A stretch of DNA of 64,000 nucleotides from Neorhizobium sp. NCHU2750 (GCF_003597675.1 NZ_CP030829.1:62001-126000), one strand, 5' to 3'. Numbered from the stretch's first letter, positions 25,916-36,549 are shown. Notes: generated by a model from the letters alone, not told the origin. Made by a program: numbers and translations.

Positions 25916-25972
25916 TTATGAGTTCGGGGCTCAGGTTTAGATCCCCGGCATTGCGAAGAAGGAGAACTATCC

Positions 25973-26173
25973 ATGTCCAAAGATACGTCCTGCAAGTCCT
26001 GCTCGTTCTATGAAGACCACGTCGTAAACGCCGGTTCGGCTCCTGCAGATGCAGGCCTCTGTCGCTTCAACCCGCCGGTCTCCCAGCCGGAGGTAAACTC
26101 GCGTGGTCTGTGGCCGGTAGTTTCGGCGAATGACTGGTGCGGCCAGTTCGAAGGCGACGCAAAGGCTGCCTGA
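25973..26173 (+). CDS. small four-cysteine protein, conserved-looking, function unknown
   Basis: 66 residues with C7-x-x-C10, C30 and C56 in the contexts CKSCSFYED, GLCRFNPP and NDWCGQFEG, the last after GLWPVVSA. No signal peptide or membrane segment. The cysteine spacing suggests binding of zinc or an iron-sulfur centre; neither is shown. AAGGAGAAC lies 8 bases before the ATG, and a clear terminator follows, so it is a single-gene transcript. An Irr-type box upstream implies iron-dependent expression. I believe similar small proteins occur in other Rhizobiales, but cannot name a function. Confidence 0.75.
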   Translation: MSKDTSCKSCSFYEDHVVNAGSAPADAGLCRFNPPVSQPEVNSRGLWPVVSANDWCGQFEGDAKAA

Positions 26174-26202
26174 TCGGCCCATACGTCATCTCGGTTCCAT
26201 TG

Positions 26203-26229
26203 AAGGGCGGCCCCTCGGGTCGCCCTTTT
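26203..26229 (+). terminator. intrinsic terminator of the small cysteine-protein gene
   Basis: AAGGGCG (26203-26209) pairs with CGCCCTT (26221-26227), with an inner CCC/GGG stem, followed by TTTT. It lies 30 bases after the stop codon. Confidence 0.85.
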
Positions 26230-26397
26230 GTCTATTGTGGCCCTGCGATCGAAAGAGGTTCATATGGCTCAGCGATCATCGTGCGGCGGCAACCAGGCTG
26301 ATACGGGAAGGCAATAGTCGCCGATAACTCCGGCTGTGATCGTCGCGGGCGGCCGATCCTCGTTGGCTTTCGCCTTGACCTCCGCTACAACGATCGC

Positions 26398-26553
26398 ATG
26401 AGCGATAACGTCATCAAATTCCAGCGCCCGAAAAAGCCGAAGCCACCGCGGCAGGCGCCGCCATGGCTGAAGCGCGTCCTGACAGTACTGGCCGTCATCG
26501 TCGCATTTGCCGCTGTTTACGCCTATTACAGTCTGACCGGGGCACCGAACTGA
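26398..26553 (+). CDS. small single-span membrane protein, function unknown
   Basis: 51 residues starting MSDNVIKFQRPKKPKPPRQ, a basic proline-rich cytoplasmic segment, then PPWLKRVLTVLAVIVAFAAVYAYYSLTG with one transmembrane helix (about 26-46) and a short periplasmic tail. The positive-inside pattern and the IKFQRPK motif look selected rather than random, and I have the impression that rhizobial genomes carry such a peptide. No strong ribosome site; AACGATCGC precedes the ATG. Function unknown. Confidence 0.55.
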   Translation: MSDNVIKFQRPKKPKPPRQAPPWLKRVLTVLAVIVAFAAVYAYYSLTGAPN

Positions 26554-26652
26554 CGTGACCGGAGGGAAGGGGACTGCCTGCCCCTTCATGCGTCAGCCTG
26601 CGATTGCCGCTCGCCACAGAGAATGGACACGACGCGCGCAATCAGCGCCCGG

Positions 26653-27597
26653 TCACGCCGGGCTCCAATCCATCGCCTTGAGTTCTGCAAGCACCTTGCT
26701 TGCAACCTGAAGGCCGGTATTCTCCAGAGCTTCGTCCGTCGAGCCGCCGATATGGGGCGTCAGCACGAGATTGGGGCAATCCAGCAGCACGTGATCGGCA
26801 CTGATCGGCTCAGTCGTCAGCACATCGAGGGCTGCGCCGGCGATCATCCCCTCCTTGAGCGCAACGGCGAGTGCGGGCTCATCGATCAAGGCACCGCGGG
26901 CGGTATTGACCAGAAAACCGTTCGGGCCGATCAGCGCCAGACGGCGGGCATCGATCAACGGGGTCGGCTCCGGAATGCCATGCAGGGAAACGATATCGGC
27001 CCATTCGCAGAGGCTGTCGAGATCGGGCATCAATTGTATACCCTGCGATTGCAGTTCTTCGGCCGGAGTGAAACGCGACACGGTGGCTACCTGCATGCCG
27101 AAGGCTTTCGCCAATGCCGCCGTCAGCTTGGCGATATGGCCATAGCCGAACAGGCCCAGCCGACGGCCGGAAAGCTCCACCGTTCGGTGCTGCTGGCGGA
27201 AATCATGGTCACCGGTGCGCGAGGCGCGGTCGGCGCCGATCAGTTGGCGGGTACAGGCAAGCATCAGCGCGATCGTCAACTCCGCAACCGACTGGGCATT
27301 GGCACCGGGCGTATTGACCAGCGGAATTTTGCGCGCGGCAAGCGAGGGCTTGTGGATCTTGTCGGTCCCCGTGCCATGAACGCCGACCACCTTGAGATTG
27401 GGAGAAGCTTCGATCTCGCGCTGGGAAAGACCATGATTGCGGGTGATCACCGCCTCGGTGACCGCAAGATATGGTTCGAGATGCTCGAATGCCGTCGATG
27501 CGGCAACATGAACGACAAGCCCTGCTTCTTCCAGCATGCGAATGGCACTGGCGGCGATGGGCTGGACGACAAGACAGGTACAATGGGGAGTGGACAT
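26653..27597 (-). CDS. D-isomer-specific 2-hydroxyacid dehydrogenase
   Basis: 314 residues. Catalytic arginine region VGVHGTGTDKI (about 72-82), NAD motif LGLFGYGHIAKLTAAL (about 146-162), acidic segment LVNTARGALIDEPAL (about 230-245) with the glutamate that follows in the helix, and the histidine motif LTPHIGGSTDEA (about 280-292). Such enzymes reduce 2-oxo acids to D-2-hydroxyacids or the reverse (phosphoglycerate, hydroxypyruvate and glyoxylate dehydrogenases). Divergent from the DapA-family gene across 379 bases. Together they could process a 2-oxo acid made from an amino acid. Substrate not assigned. Confidence 0.88.
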   Translation of the reverse strand: MSTPHCTCLVVQPIAASAIRMLEEAGLVVHVAASTAFEHLEPYLAVTEAVITRNHGLSQREIEASPNLKVVGVHGTGTDKIHKPSLAARKIPLVNTPGANAQSVAELTIALMLACTRQLIGADRASRTGDHDFRQQHRTVELSGRRLGLFGYGHIAKLTAALAKAFGMQVATVSRFTPAEELQSQGIQLMPDLDSLCEWADIVSLHGIPEPTPLIDARRLALIGPNGFLVNTARGALIDEPALAVALKEGMIAGAALDVLTTEPISADHVLLDCPNLVLTPHIGGSTDEALENTGLQVASKVLAELKAMDWSPA

Positions 27598-27976
27598 CAG
27601 GTCAGGCTTTCAGCGGCGGATCGAGGCAAAGTGTCGAGACGCGCCGCGCGGCCCCGGCAAAATCGGAAATATCCATTTGTTCGCAAAGACATGCTGGCCA
27701 TCAAGAGCGAAAGGCTTGTCGATGGGGGCTCGCCATCGCACTCGTCCGGTTGATCGTCGGTATAGCAAGCCGCAAGCTGCGACAACAACCAGTCTCGCAA
27801 CTCTGCCATAAAGACGTCGTGTCACGGCCACGCTGCATCCGGACCGCGGCCTGCGGGAGATTGGGGCGAGCAACATCGAGTTTGTGCTGGCTTTCCAACA
27901 CGTGTCGCCGCATTTTCCCGTCTGGCCTTCAGTGACATGACCGTAGCGTAGCACTTCGCCGCCAAGAGGAAACAGC
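27598..27976. other. 379-base gap between two divergent metabolic genes
   Basis: No intact gene seen. On the reverse strand, 27597-27809 contains LRDWLLSQLAA, which resembles the C-terminal tail of GcvA-type LysR regulators, but the rest of the frame does not match and the upstream frames are broken. If real, it is a decayed regulator. Promoters for the dehydrogenase and the DapA-family gene must lie here; AAGAGGA (27968-27974 region) is the ribosome site of the latter. Confidence 0.35.
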
Positions 27977-28903
27977 ATGACCTTCAATACCAAATCGGCC
28001 GGAGTCTATGCGATTGCCGCAACTCCGTTTTTCGACGACGGATCGATCGACTTCGCGTCGGTCGACCGGCTGACGGATTTCTATCAGGAGAGCGGCTGTA
28101 CCGGCATTACCATTCTCGGGATCATGGGAGAGGCGCCGAAACTCGAACCGGACGAGAGCCGCGCGATCATCAAGCGGGTGGTCGAGCGTGCGAATGTTCC
28201 CGTCATTGTCGGCGTCTCCGCACCGGGTTTTGCCGCAATGCGGTCCCTGGCCAGGAGCTCGATGGACATGGGCGCTGCCGGCGTGATGATCGCCCCGACG
28301 CCGGCACTGCGCACCGATGACCAGATCGTCAGCTATTTCGCCGGTGCGGTCGAGGCCATCGGCGACGATGTGCCTTGGGTTCTGCAGGATTATCCGCTGA
28401 CCCTCAACGTCATCATGGCGCCCGGCGTGATCGCCAGGGTCATGACCAACCATCCGTCATGCATGATGCTGAAGCATGAAGACTGGCCGGGCCTCGAAAA
28501 GGTCTCCAAGCTGCGCGCCATGCAGAAATCCGGCGAACTCAGGGACTTCTCCATCCTATGCGGCAATGGCGGCCTGTTTCTCGACTTTGAACCGGAGCGT
28601 GGTGCAGACGGCGCGATGACCGGCTACGGGTTCCCCGACATGCTGACGGAACTGGTGTCGTTGTTTGCGGCTGGAAAGCGCGACGAGGCACATGATCTCT
28701 TTGACGCCCACCTGCCGCTGATCCGCTACGAACAGCAACTCGGCATTGGCCTTGCGGTGCGCAAGTATGTGCTGAAGCGTCGGGGCGTGATTGCCTCGGA
28801 CGCACAGCGCAAGCCGGGCCAGATGCTGACGGCAACGGCCAGGGCCGAGGTGGATTACCTGCTTGCGCGGGTGGCAAGGCACGACAAGCGGGCGGCGCTG
28901 TAA
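27977..28903 (+). CDS. dihydrodipicolinate synthase/N-acetylneuraminate lyase family aldolase
   Basis: 308 residues, a TIM-barrel class I aldolase. Opening VYAIAATPFFDDGSIDFASVDRL and the ITILGIMGEAPKL segment (the usual GTTGE is GIMGE here); Schiff-base lysine K166 in MMLKHEDWPG; the catalytic tyrosine Y139 in VLQDYPL. The altered first motif means it is probably not a lysine-pathway DapA. Family alternatives include aldolases or lyases for 2-oxo acids such as hydroxyproline or keto-deoxy-sugar products. It stands alone between the 2-hydroxyacid dehydrogenase and the dipeptide importer. True substrate unknown. Confidence 0.85.
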   Translation: MTFNTKSAGVYAIAATPFFDDGSIDFASVDRLTDFYQESGCTGITILGIMGEAPKLEPDESRAIIKRVVERANVPVIVGVSAPGFAAMRSLARSSMDMGAAGVMIAPTPALRTDDQIVSYFAGAVEAIGDDVPWVLQDYPLTLNVIMAPGVIARVMTNHPSCMMLKHEDWPGLEKVSKLRAMQKSGELRDFSILCGNGGLFLDFEPERGADGAMTGYGFPDMLTELVSLFAAGKRDEAHDLFDAHLPLIRYEQQLGIGLAVRKYVLKRRGVIASDAQRKPGQMLTATARAEVDYLLARVARHDKRAAL

Positions 28904-28942
28904 GACGGTTTACGTTGTGGACGAGGCGACCCTGCTCCCTCC

Positions 28943-29046
28943 CGTCGTGCTCGGGCTTGTCCCGAGCATCTGCTGCCGTTTCGGCTTCGGTGAGGTTGCG
29001 GTTTTGGCGACGTGGTCAGATCCTCGGGACAAGCCCGAGGGTGACG
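28943..29046. repeat. rhizobial intergenic palindromic repeat
   Basis: Two 30-base arms, 28943-28972 and 29017-29046, form an inverted repeat (26 of 30 match), each with the core CTCGGGCTTGTCCCGAG or its reverse, separated by 44 bases. Known as a class of abundant intergenic mosaic element in Rhizobiales. It sits between the DapA-family and RidA genes, converging from both sides, so it could also act as a transcript end. Confidence 0.75.
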
Positions 29047-29106
29047 AACAAAGGGGGCAACACGACCCCGGAAAAGCAGCCGGCGGAACTTCGCCGATCC
29101 TTCCGA

Positions 29107-29502
29107 TCAATCCAGCGGCTTGTAGGCGATCACGTCCATCTCGACCTTGACGTCGACCATCATCGGCGATTCGACGGTCGAACGGGCAGGCGGATGATCG
29201 ATGAAATGCTTCTGGAAGACGGCGTTGAAGCTCGAGAAATCGCGGGCGTCGTCCAGCCAGACATTGACCTTGACGACATGCTCCAGCGTGCAGTCGGCAA
29301 GCGCCAGCACCGACTTGATGTTGGCAATCACCTGCTCTGTCTGGGCAACGATGTTGCCGACGATGACTTCGCCATCGACGGTCGGAACCTGGCCCGACAC
29401 ATAGACGAAATCGCCGGCGCGAACGGCCTTGGCAAAGGGGCGGCGCTGGCCGCCGGCCTGCGCGTCGGCGACATCGTAGCGGATGAGTTTCTTGCTGCTC
29501 AT
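29107..29502 (-). CDS. RidA (YjgF/YER057c) family enamine/imine deaminase
   Basis: 131 residues. SSKKLIRYDVADAQAGGQRRPFAKAVRAGDFVYVSGQVPTVDGEVIVGNIVAQTEQVIANIKSVLALADCTLEHVVKVNVWL is the family pattern, and PARSTVE holds the conserved arginine that contacts the carboxylate. RidA hydrolyses reactive enamines or imines released by PLP enzymes such as serine/threonine dehydratases. Last gene of the leftward importer operon (39 bases after the ATPase gene). The D-serine-dehydratase-like gene at 36892 could produce its substrate. Confidence 0.9.
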   Translation of the reverse strand: MSSKKLIRYDVADAQAGGQRRPFAKAVRAGDFVYVSGQVPTVDGEVIVGNIVAQTEQVIANIKSVLALADCTLEHVVKVNVWLDDARDFSSFNAVFQKHFIDHPPARSTVESPMMVDVKVEMDVIAYKPLD

Positions 29503-29541
29503 GGGGTCGTCTTTCTATTTTAGTCGATGATGGCAGGGCGC

Positions 29542-31344
<1,803 letters not shown>

Positions 31345-31346
31345 GA

Positions 31347-32210
31347 TCAGCTTTCCTTGGCAAGACGCGGATCGACGAGATCGCGCAGGCCGTCGCCCAG
31401 CAATTGCAGGGAGAGAACCGAGAAGACGATGGCCAGCCCCGGAAACACCATCAGCCAGGGCGCATTGTCCATATATTCGCGCCCTGACGCCAGCATCGTG
31501 CCCCAGGTCGGCATGTCGGTGGAAACACCGACGCCGAGGAAGGACAGGCTCGCTTCGGCCAGCATCGCCGACGCGAAGACGAAGGTCGATTGCACGAGGA
31601 TGGGGGAGGCAAGGTTGAGCAGCACGTGGCGGGCAAGGATCTGCCATGTCGGCAGGCCCATCGCAACGGCAGCCTCCACATAGGGCAATTCGCGCAGAAC
31701 CAGCGTCGAGCCGCGGATGATACGGGCGAGACGTGGCGCATAGGTAATGCCGAGTGCAAGAATGACGGTCGTCAGCGACGGGCCGAGTGCTGCCACCAGC
31801 GCGATCGCGAGCAGGATGTCGGGGAATGACATCATCGCATCGAGAAGGCGTGAGATCGGCGCATCGAGCCGGCGGAAGAAGCCAGCAGCAACGCCGAGGA
31901 TCACGCCCAATATGGTCGAGATGACGACGACGCCGAGGCTGACAAGCAGCGAGATGCGGCCGGCAAAGATGGCGCGCGAAAAGATATCGCGGCCGAATTC
32001 ATCGGTGCCGAAGAAATTCGCCATCGACGGCGGCTTGAGCTTGTTGACGATCGAAAGCTTGTTGGGCGCATAGGGCGCGACCCAGGGAGCAAGGATCGCA
32101 GCCAGCACGACGACCACCAGAATGATGGCGCCGAACAGCATGGCGCGATTGCCGAAGAGGCGGCGCAGACCGGAGGCGAAAGGCATGGAGACGGAGGCCA
32201 TGGTGTTCAT
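31347..32210 (-). CDS. dipeptide-type ABC transporter permease (DppC family)
   Basis: 287 residues, about six hydrophobic segments. Typical N-terminal helix (FGAIILVVVVLAAILAPWVAPYAPNKLS), then FFGTDEFGRDIFSRAIFAGRISLLVSLGVVVISTILGVILGVAAGFF and the permease signature EAAVAMGLPTWQILARHVLLN (EAA loop) with PTWGTMLASGREYMDNAPWL. It overlaps the dppB-like gene by four bases and is followed by the ATPase gene. Confidence 0.92.
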   Translation of the reverse strand: MNTMASVSMPFASGLRRLFGNRAMLFGAIILVVVVLAAILAPWVAPYAPNKLSIVNKLKPPSMANFFGTDEFGRDIFSRAIFAGRISLLVSLGVVVISTILGVILGVAAGFFRRLDAPISRLLDAMMSFPDILLAIALVAALGPSLTTVILALGITYAPRLARIIRGSTLVLRELPYVEAAVAMGLPTWQILARHVLLNLASPILVQSTFVFASAMLAEASLSFLGVGVSTDMPTWGTMLASGREYMDNAPWLMVFPGLAIVFSVLSLQLLGDGLRDLVDPRLAKES

Positions 32211-33157
32211 AGGCGCACCCGGGGATCGACGAGGATATAGAGCATGTCGACGACGAAATTGATGAGGACATAGATGGCGGCCACCGCCAGCAGCGCGCCC
32301 TGGATGACCGGATAGTCGCGGCGAAGCACGGCCGAGACGACGAGGTTGCCGACACCGGGAAGACCGAAGACGGTTTCCGTGACGACCGCGCCCGCAACCA
32401 GCATGGCAATCGACAGGCCGATGACGGTGATGATCGGGATCATCGCGTTCTTCAGCGCATGTTTGAGGATGACGCGGCCTTCGCCGGCGCCCTTGGCGCG
32501 GGCGGTGCGGACATAGTCATCGCCCAGTACGTCCAGCATCGCGGCACGGGTAAAGCGCGTGATCATCGCCGAGTTGACGATGCCGAGCGCCACCGCCGGC
32601 AGGATGAGATGATACAGGCGTTCGAGGAAGGGCGTATCCGGACCGCCATAGCCGGAGGCGGGGAACCAGCCCTGGCTGACGGCAAAAATCTGGATCAGCA
32701 TCAGGCCGAGCCAGAAGCTCGGCACGCTTGCCGCAACCATGGTCAGCGTCACGACGATCTGGTCGAAGATCGTGCCGCGCTTGACCGCCGAGAGGATACC
32801 GACCGGCAATGCGATCGCCACCGCAATCAGGATCGAGAAAAGCGTCAGGAAGAAGGTCGGCTCCGCCCGCGAGGCGAGCGCCGTCGTCACGGGTTGGTTG
32901 AGGAAGATCGACTGGCCGAGATCGCCATGCAATATGCCCAGAACGAACTGGCCATACTGGACGATCAGCGGCGCATCGAGCCCCATCTTGGCGCGCAGCT
33001 GCGCGATATCGGCCGGGGTCGCATCCGAGCCCAGCATCACCGCGGCAGGATCGCCGGGCGTCACGCGGACGATGATGAAGACCACCGTCACGACGAGAGC
33101 GAGCACGATAGCCATGCCCCCCAGCCGTTTCAGCAGCGCCTGTGCGATCCTTGCCAT
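32207..33157 (-). CDS. dipeptide-type ABC transporter permease (DppB family)
   Basis: 316 residues from ATG 33157, with AGGAA 7 bases upstream; the nine-residue longer frame lacks a ribosome site. N-terminal helix (LLKRLGGMAIVLALVVTVVFIIVRVTPGDPAAVMLG), Q-x-G motifs (VQYGQFVLGILHGDLGQS) and the EAA loop DYVRTARAKGAGEGRVILKHALKNAMIPIITVIGLSIAMLVAGAVVTETVFGLPGVGNLVV. It forms the channel with DppC. Confidence 0.92.
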   Translation of the reverse strand: MARIAQALLKRLGGMAIVLALVVTVVFIIVRVTPGDPAAVMLGSDATPADIAQLRAKMGLDAPLIVQYGQFVLGILHGDLGQSIFLNQPVTTALASRAEPTFFLTLFSILIAVAIALPVGILSAVKRGTIFDQIVVTLTMVAASVPSFWLGLMLIQIFAVSQGWFPASGYGGPDTPFLERLYHLILPAVALGIVNSAMITRFTRAAMLDVLGDDYVRTARAKGAGEGRVILKHALKNAMIPIITVIGLSIAMLVAGAVVTETVFGLPGVGNLVVSAVLRRDYPVIQGALLAVAAIYVLINFVVDMLYILVDPRVRL

Positions 33158-33177
33158 AGTCGGTTCCTGGTTCCTGT

Positions 33178-33216
33178 AAAGCACTTCCGCCTTTCATCGA
33201 ACGGCGGAAGTGCTTT
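33178..33216. other. long intercistronic hairpin between binding-protein and permease genes
   Basis: A perfect 14-base inverted repeat, 33178-33191 with 33203-33216 (arm sequence AAAGCACTTCCGCC), loop 11 bases, between the two genes on the leftward operon. The outer bases are A/T, so a T-run follows the stem on both strands. It probably limits read-through, so that the binding protein exceeds the permease. A second imperfect dyad centred on ACCGGTACCCGGT follows at about 33234-33278. Confidence 0.7.
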
Positions 33217-33283
33217 ATCTTTTCGTTTCCACGCAATCCCGGAGGCAAAACCGGTACCCGGTTCTGCCGGAATTGCTTCGGCC

Positions 33284-34801
33284 TTACTTCTTCGGGCTCA
33301 CATTCCAGAAGTGCGGCCAGTAGGTCGGATCGTAACCGGTCACGCCATTGGCGACGCCGGAGACGGAGTTGAAGTTACCGACCTTGAAGAGCGGTGCATC
33401 GTCATAGATGACGGTCTGGACACCCTCCCAGGCCTTCTTCTTGGCGTCGTCGGTCGTGGCGTCCATATAGGCTGCGACGGCCTTGGTCTTCTGGTCGGAG
33501 ACGTACCAGCCCGGATAGCTGTCGGTGATCGTATTGATCGTCGTCGGGTCGCCGGGGAAGTTGGAATGGGTGATGAAGATGTCCCATGCCTTCGGGTCGG
33601 CGCGACGGGTGGTCAGCGTTGCCCAGTCGACGACCTGCATGTCGACCTTGAAGCCGGCTGCCTCGAGATAGGCCTTGGCGACCTCGCCGATCTTGTAGTG
33701 GAACTCGTACTGGCGGCTGGTCAGGAGGCGCAGCGGCGTACCATCGTAACCGGCGGCCTTCAGCAGCTTGGCAGCCGTTTCCGGGTCGCCTTCGCCGTAA
33801 CGAGCAACACCGGCTTCCGTATGCCAGAACGAGCCCTTCGGGAAGATCGAGGCATCGACGCTGAAGAAGCGATCGTCGGAGAATGCAGCCAGCATCATGT
33901 CCTTCGGGTTGAGCGCTGCCTGAACGGCCTGGCGGATCTGCTTCTTGACCAGCAGACCTTCCTTCATGTTCATGTTGAGCGACGCCCAGCCATTGTCCTT
34001 GAAGATCACCGGCTTCGCGCTGCCGCTCTTCTCCACCCGCTCATAGGCGCTGACGGGAAGCGAATCGGCGAAATCGAACTGGCCGGAGATCAGGCCTTCG
34101 ACGCGGGTATTGGCGTCCGGCACCGGGACGAAGCGGATTTCCTTGGCGATTGCCTCGCGCTTGCCGGCATAGTTGCTCGGCGTGCCTTCCGGCGACTTGT
34201 AGCCGTCGAAGCGGACGAGCTGGGTATACTGGTCGGGCTTGCGCTCCTTCAGCTCATAAGGTCCGGTGCCGACGAAATCGGTCAGCGTATCCTTGACGTC
34301 TTCCGACGGCATGATGACGGAGGCCTGCGAGAGCGTGGCCAGCAACGGCGCGTAACGCGACTTCAGCTTGATGACGACGGCATGCGGACCATCCTCGGTC
34401 ATGCTGGCGACGATATCGGCGACCTGCTTGCCCTTCGAGTTGATCTTCATCCAGCGGCCGAGCGATGCGGTGACGTCCTTGGAATCGAAGTCGCTGCCGT
34501 CATGGAACTTCACGCCCTCGCGCAGCGGAATGCGATAGGTCAGGCCGTCTTCGGAAATCGTCGGCATCGCGGCGGCGAGCAGCGGCACGGATTTCCATTC
34601 CGCATCATAGGTATAGAGCGTCTCGTAAATGTGCTGGTCGATCATCAGCACGATATCGGTCGGCGCCTGCATCACGTCGAGGCTCGGCGGTTCGCCGATC
34701 GTCGCAACGGTCAACACCCCGTCGCTGGCCTGCGCGAGAGCCAGGCTGCTGGTGCCCGCAAGCGCCGCCAGCGTCATCAGAACAAATGCACTCTTCTTCA
34801 T
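33284..34801 (-). CDS. dipeptide/opine-type ABC transporter substrate-binding protein
   Basis: 505 residues from ATG 34801, with AAGGGG six bases upstream; the ATG two codons earlier is closer to that site. Signal peptide about 25 residues (KKSAFVLMTLAALAGTSSLALA). SBP_bac_5 family: DGVLTVATIGEPPSLDVMQAPTDIVLMIDQHIYETLY, then YRIPLREGVKFHDGSDFDSKDVTASLGRW and VGTGPYELKERKPDQYTQLVRFDGY. Such proteins bind di- and oligopeptides, opines or glutathione. Second gene after the M81 peptidase. Confidence 0.92.
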   Translation of the reverse strand: MKKSAFVLMTLAALAGTSSLALAQASDGVLTVATIGEPPSLDVMQAPTDIVLMIDQHIYETLYTYDAEWKSVPLLAAAMPTISEDGLTYRIPLREGVKFHDGSDFDSKDVTASLGRWMKINSKGKQVADIVASMTEDGPHAVVIKLKSRYAPLLATLSQASVIMPSEDVKDTLTDFVGTGPYELKERKPDQYTQLVRFDGYKSPEGTPSNYAGKREAIAKEIRFVPVPDANTRVEGLISGQFDFADSLPVSAYERVEKSGSAKPVIFKDNGWASLNMNMKEGLLVKKQIRQAVQAALNPKDMMLAAFSDDRFFSVDASIFPKGSFWHTEAGVARYGEGDPETAAKLLKAAGYDGTPLRLLTSRQYEFHYKIGEVAKAYLEAAGFKVDMQVVDWATLTTRRADPKAWDIFITHSNFPGDPTTINTITDSYPGWYVSDQKTKAVAAYMDATTDDAKKKAWEGVQTVIYDDAPLFKVGNFNSVSGVANGVTGYDPTYWPHFWNVSPKK

Positions 34802-34880
34802 GGTCATCCCCTTGTCGTCTTCGGTTTTCCGTAGTCGGTTGGTCGGTGCTTACGGCCGGCTTTCCTGTCCGGCCGGAATG

Positions 34881-36362
34881 TCAGGCATCCAGTCCCAGCG
34901 GATCGGCCACACGCGGCCAGAGCTTGAGGCTCGCCTTGCGGTATGGCGTGGTTGCCGGATTGGTCGGATAGGAGGTCGGTGCGGCGATATAGACGATCTC
35001 GGAGGAGACCGGCTCGAAGCCCGCATAGAAATGGTTGGTCGACTTGATCAGCATGTAGGCTTTTGCCGTGAAATCGATCCCCTGGTTGGAGAAGATGTCC
35101 GGCTCGTAGGTCTGGGTGCGGCTGGTGATCAATACGATGTCGATATTGGTGCCGACCGGACGGATGACGGCGGCGCTGCCGAGCGTGACGCGCGAATTGC
35201 GAAAGCTCTGCCAGCCGGCATCGAAGACCTTCTGCACGGTGACGCGCAGGTCCAGCGGATCGCCGCCCTCCGGGCTCGACTTGCCGCCGACGCGCAGCGA
35301 GATCTCGGCACCCTCACCGGCTGCATGGCAGAAGCTGACGGCGATCGGGTCCCAGATCGTGGCAACGGCGAAATCGTCCATGCCGCGTTCCATCATCCGG
35401 CGAAGGATATAGGTGGCATCACCGGCCACGCCGCCGCCGGGATTGTCCCAGACATCGGCAATCGTCACCGGCTTTTCCGGATGTGCGGCGCGGACGGCGA
35501 CCGCCCGGTCGAGGCCTGCCTCGGTATCGAACATCGGCATCGCTGTCGTCTTGCGCAGGCCGTATAGTTCGCGGCCCAGCTTGGCCGCCAGCTCGTCGCC
35601 CTTAGTCTTGTCGTTATCGGTGACGACGACGATGCGGGTGCCCATGTCGGGAACGTCGCCGGCCATGAAGCCATGGATGACGGAGGCAGACAGGATACCG
35701 TCATGACCCTCCATCGCCTTCATCCGATCGACGAAGGAGCGCATCGGCTCGCGGCTGGTCGGGAAAATGGTGATCATCCGGCAATCGAAGGTGGAGATGA
35801 CCGGCTTGATCTTTCCGCGCAACGCCTGGAGCGCGAGTTCGACCACATGCTCGCCGCGCTGTTCGAAATCCGTATGCGGGAATTCGAGGAAGGCAGCCAT
35901 GATGTCGAGATTGGCGACGCGCAGGGCCGTCAGGTGGCTATGCGGATCGAACTCGGCGGCAATCAGCACATCCGGACCGACCATCTCGCGAACCCGGGAG
36001 AGGAAATCGCCTTCGGGATCGTCATAGCCCTGGGCCACCATAGCGCCATGCAGACCGAGCACGACGCCATCGACCGGCATGGCAGCCTTCAGTTCCGCAA
36101 GAATCTGGTCGCGCAGCGTCTCATAGGTCTGGCGCTGGATAAGGCCGGCAGGCTCCGCCCAGCAGGACGTGCCTTCGATGACGGTAAAACCCTCCGCCTT
36201 GCCGCGACGGCGCAGGATCGGAACGACCGAGGAGCACAAGGTCGGCGTCTCGGGATGCTCGCCCGGCCCGGCATAGAACGCCGCCTTGAAGGCGTTCATG
36301 TCGGTCGGGACAGGAGAAAAGGTGTTCGTTTCCGTTGCCAACGAGGCCGTGAAGATGCGCAT
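34881..36362 (-). CDS. M81 family metallopeptidase (MlrC-like)
   Basis: 493 residues from ATG 36362 (MRIFTASLATETNTFSPVPTDM, the family start). Catalytic zinc region of MlrC: LGLHGAMVAQGYDDPEGDFLSRVREMVGPDVLIAAEFDPHSHLT, whose DPHSH matches the metal-binding segment. The C-terminal MlrC domain follows (VTIADVWDNPGGGVAGDATYILRRMMERG, then AEISLRVGGKSSP). MlrC cleaves small linear peptides, including those with unusual residues such as Adda, in sphingomonads; other members probably hydrolyse other modified peptides. It is first in the leftward operon with a dipeptide importer, so the importer probably supplies its substrate. Confidence 0.88.
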   Translation of the reverse strand: MRIFTASLATETNTFSPVPTDMNAFKAAFYAGPGEHPETPTLCSSVVPILRRRGKAEGFTVIEGTSCWAEPAGLIQRQTYETLRDQILAELKAAMPVDGVVLGLHGAMVAQGYDDPEGDFLSRVREMVGPDVLIAAEFDPHSHLTALRVANLDIMAAFLEFPHTDFEQRGEHVVELALQALRGKIKPVISTFDCRMITIFPTSREPMRSFVDRMKAMEGHDGILSASVIHGFMAGDVPDMGTRIVVVTDNDKTKGDELAAKLGRELYGLRKTTAMPMFDTEAGLDRAVAVRAAHPEKPVTIADVWDNPGGGVAGDATYILRRMMERGMDDFAVATIWDPIAVSFCHAAGEGAEISLRVGGKSSPEGGDPLDLRVTVQKVFDAGWQSFRNSRVTLGSAAVIRPVGTNIDIVLITSRTQTYEPDIFSNQGIDFTAKAYMLIKSTNHFYAGFEPVSSEIVYIAAPTSYPTNPATTPYRKASLKLWPRVADPLGLDA

Positions 36363-36549
36363 GTCTTTTGTCCGAATACACGCCGGCCGGCGGGCTCCCG
36401 CCACAGGAAGCCCGATACCGTCGCCATGTTGTGCTGATCTGAAATTCCTGGCCGGTGCAGCCTAGGCAACCACCACTTCAGTGATCGTCACGGCGCTCCC
36501 GGATAATCCGATTTCCCGTTTCTCTTAGTTCACCCATTCACCGTTTCGG

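Larger units (their letters stand above)
25448..25972. other. 525-base intergenic stretch: IS remnant plus regulatory palindrome
   Basis: Holds the transposase fragment (25610-25726), its possible terminal repeat (25788-25807) and the perfect palindrome at 25895-25915. A forward open frame at 25521-25901 crosses the transposase fragment in antisense and has no family character. Nothing else recognised. Confidence 0.6.

Noticed and set aside
32459..34834. A 791-codon forward open frame opposite the DppB and binding-protein genes
   Set aside because: Antisense shadow of two clear genes in high-GC DNA; it is rich in D, R, H and G and has no family motif.
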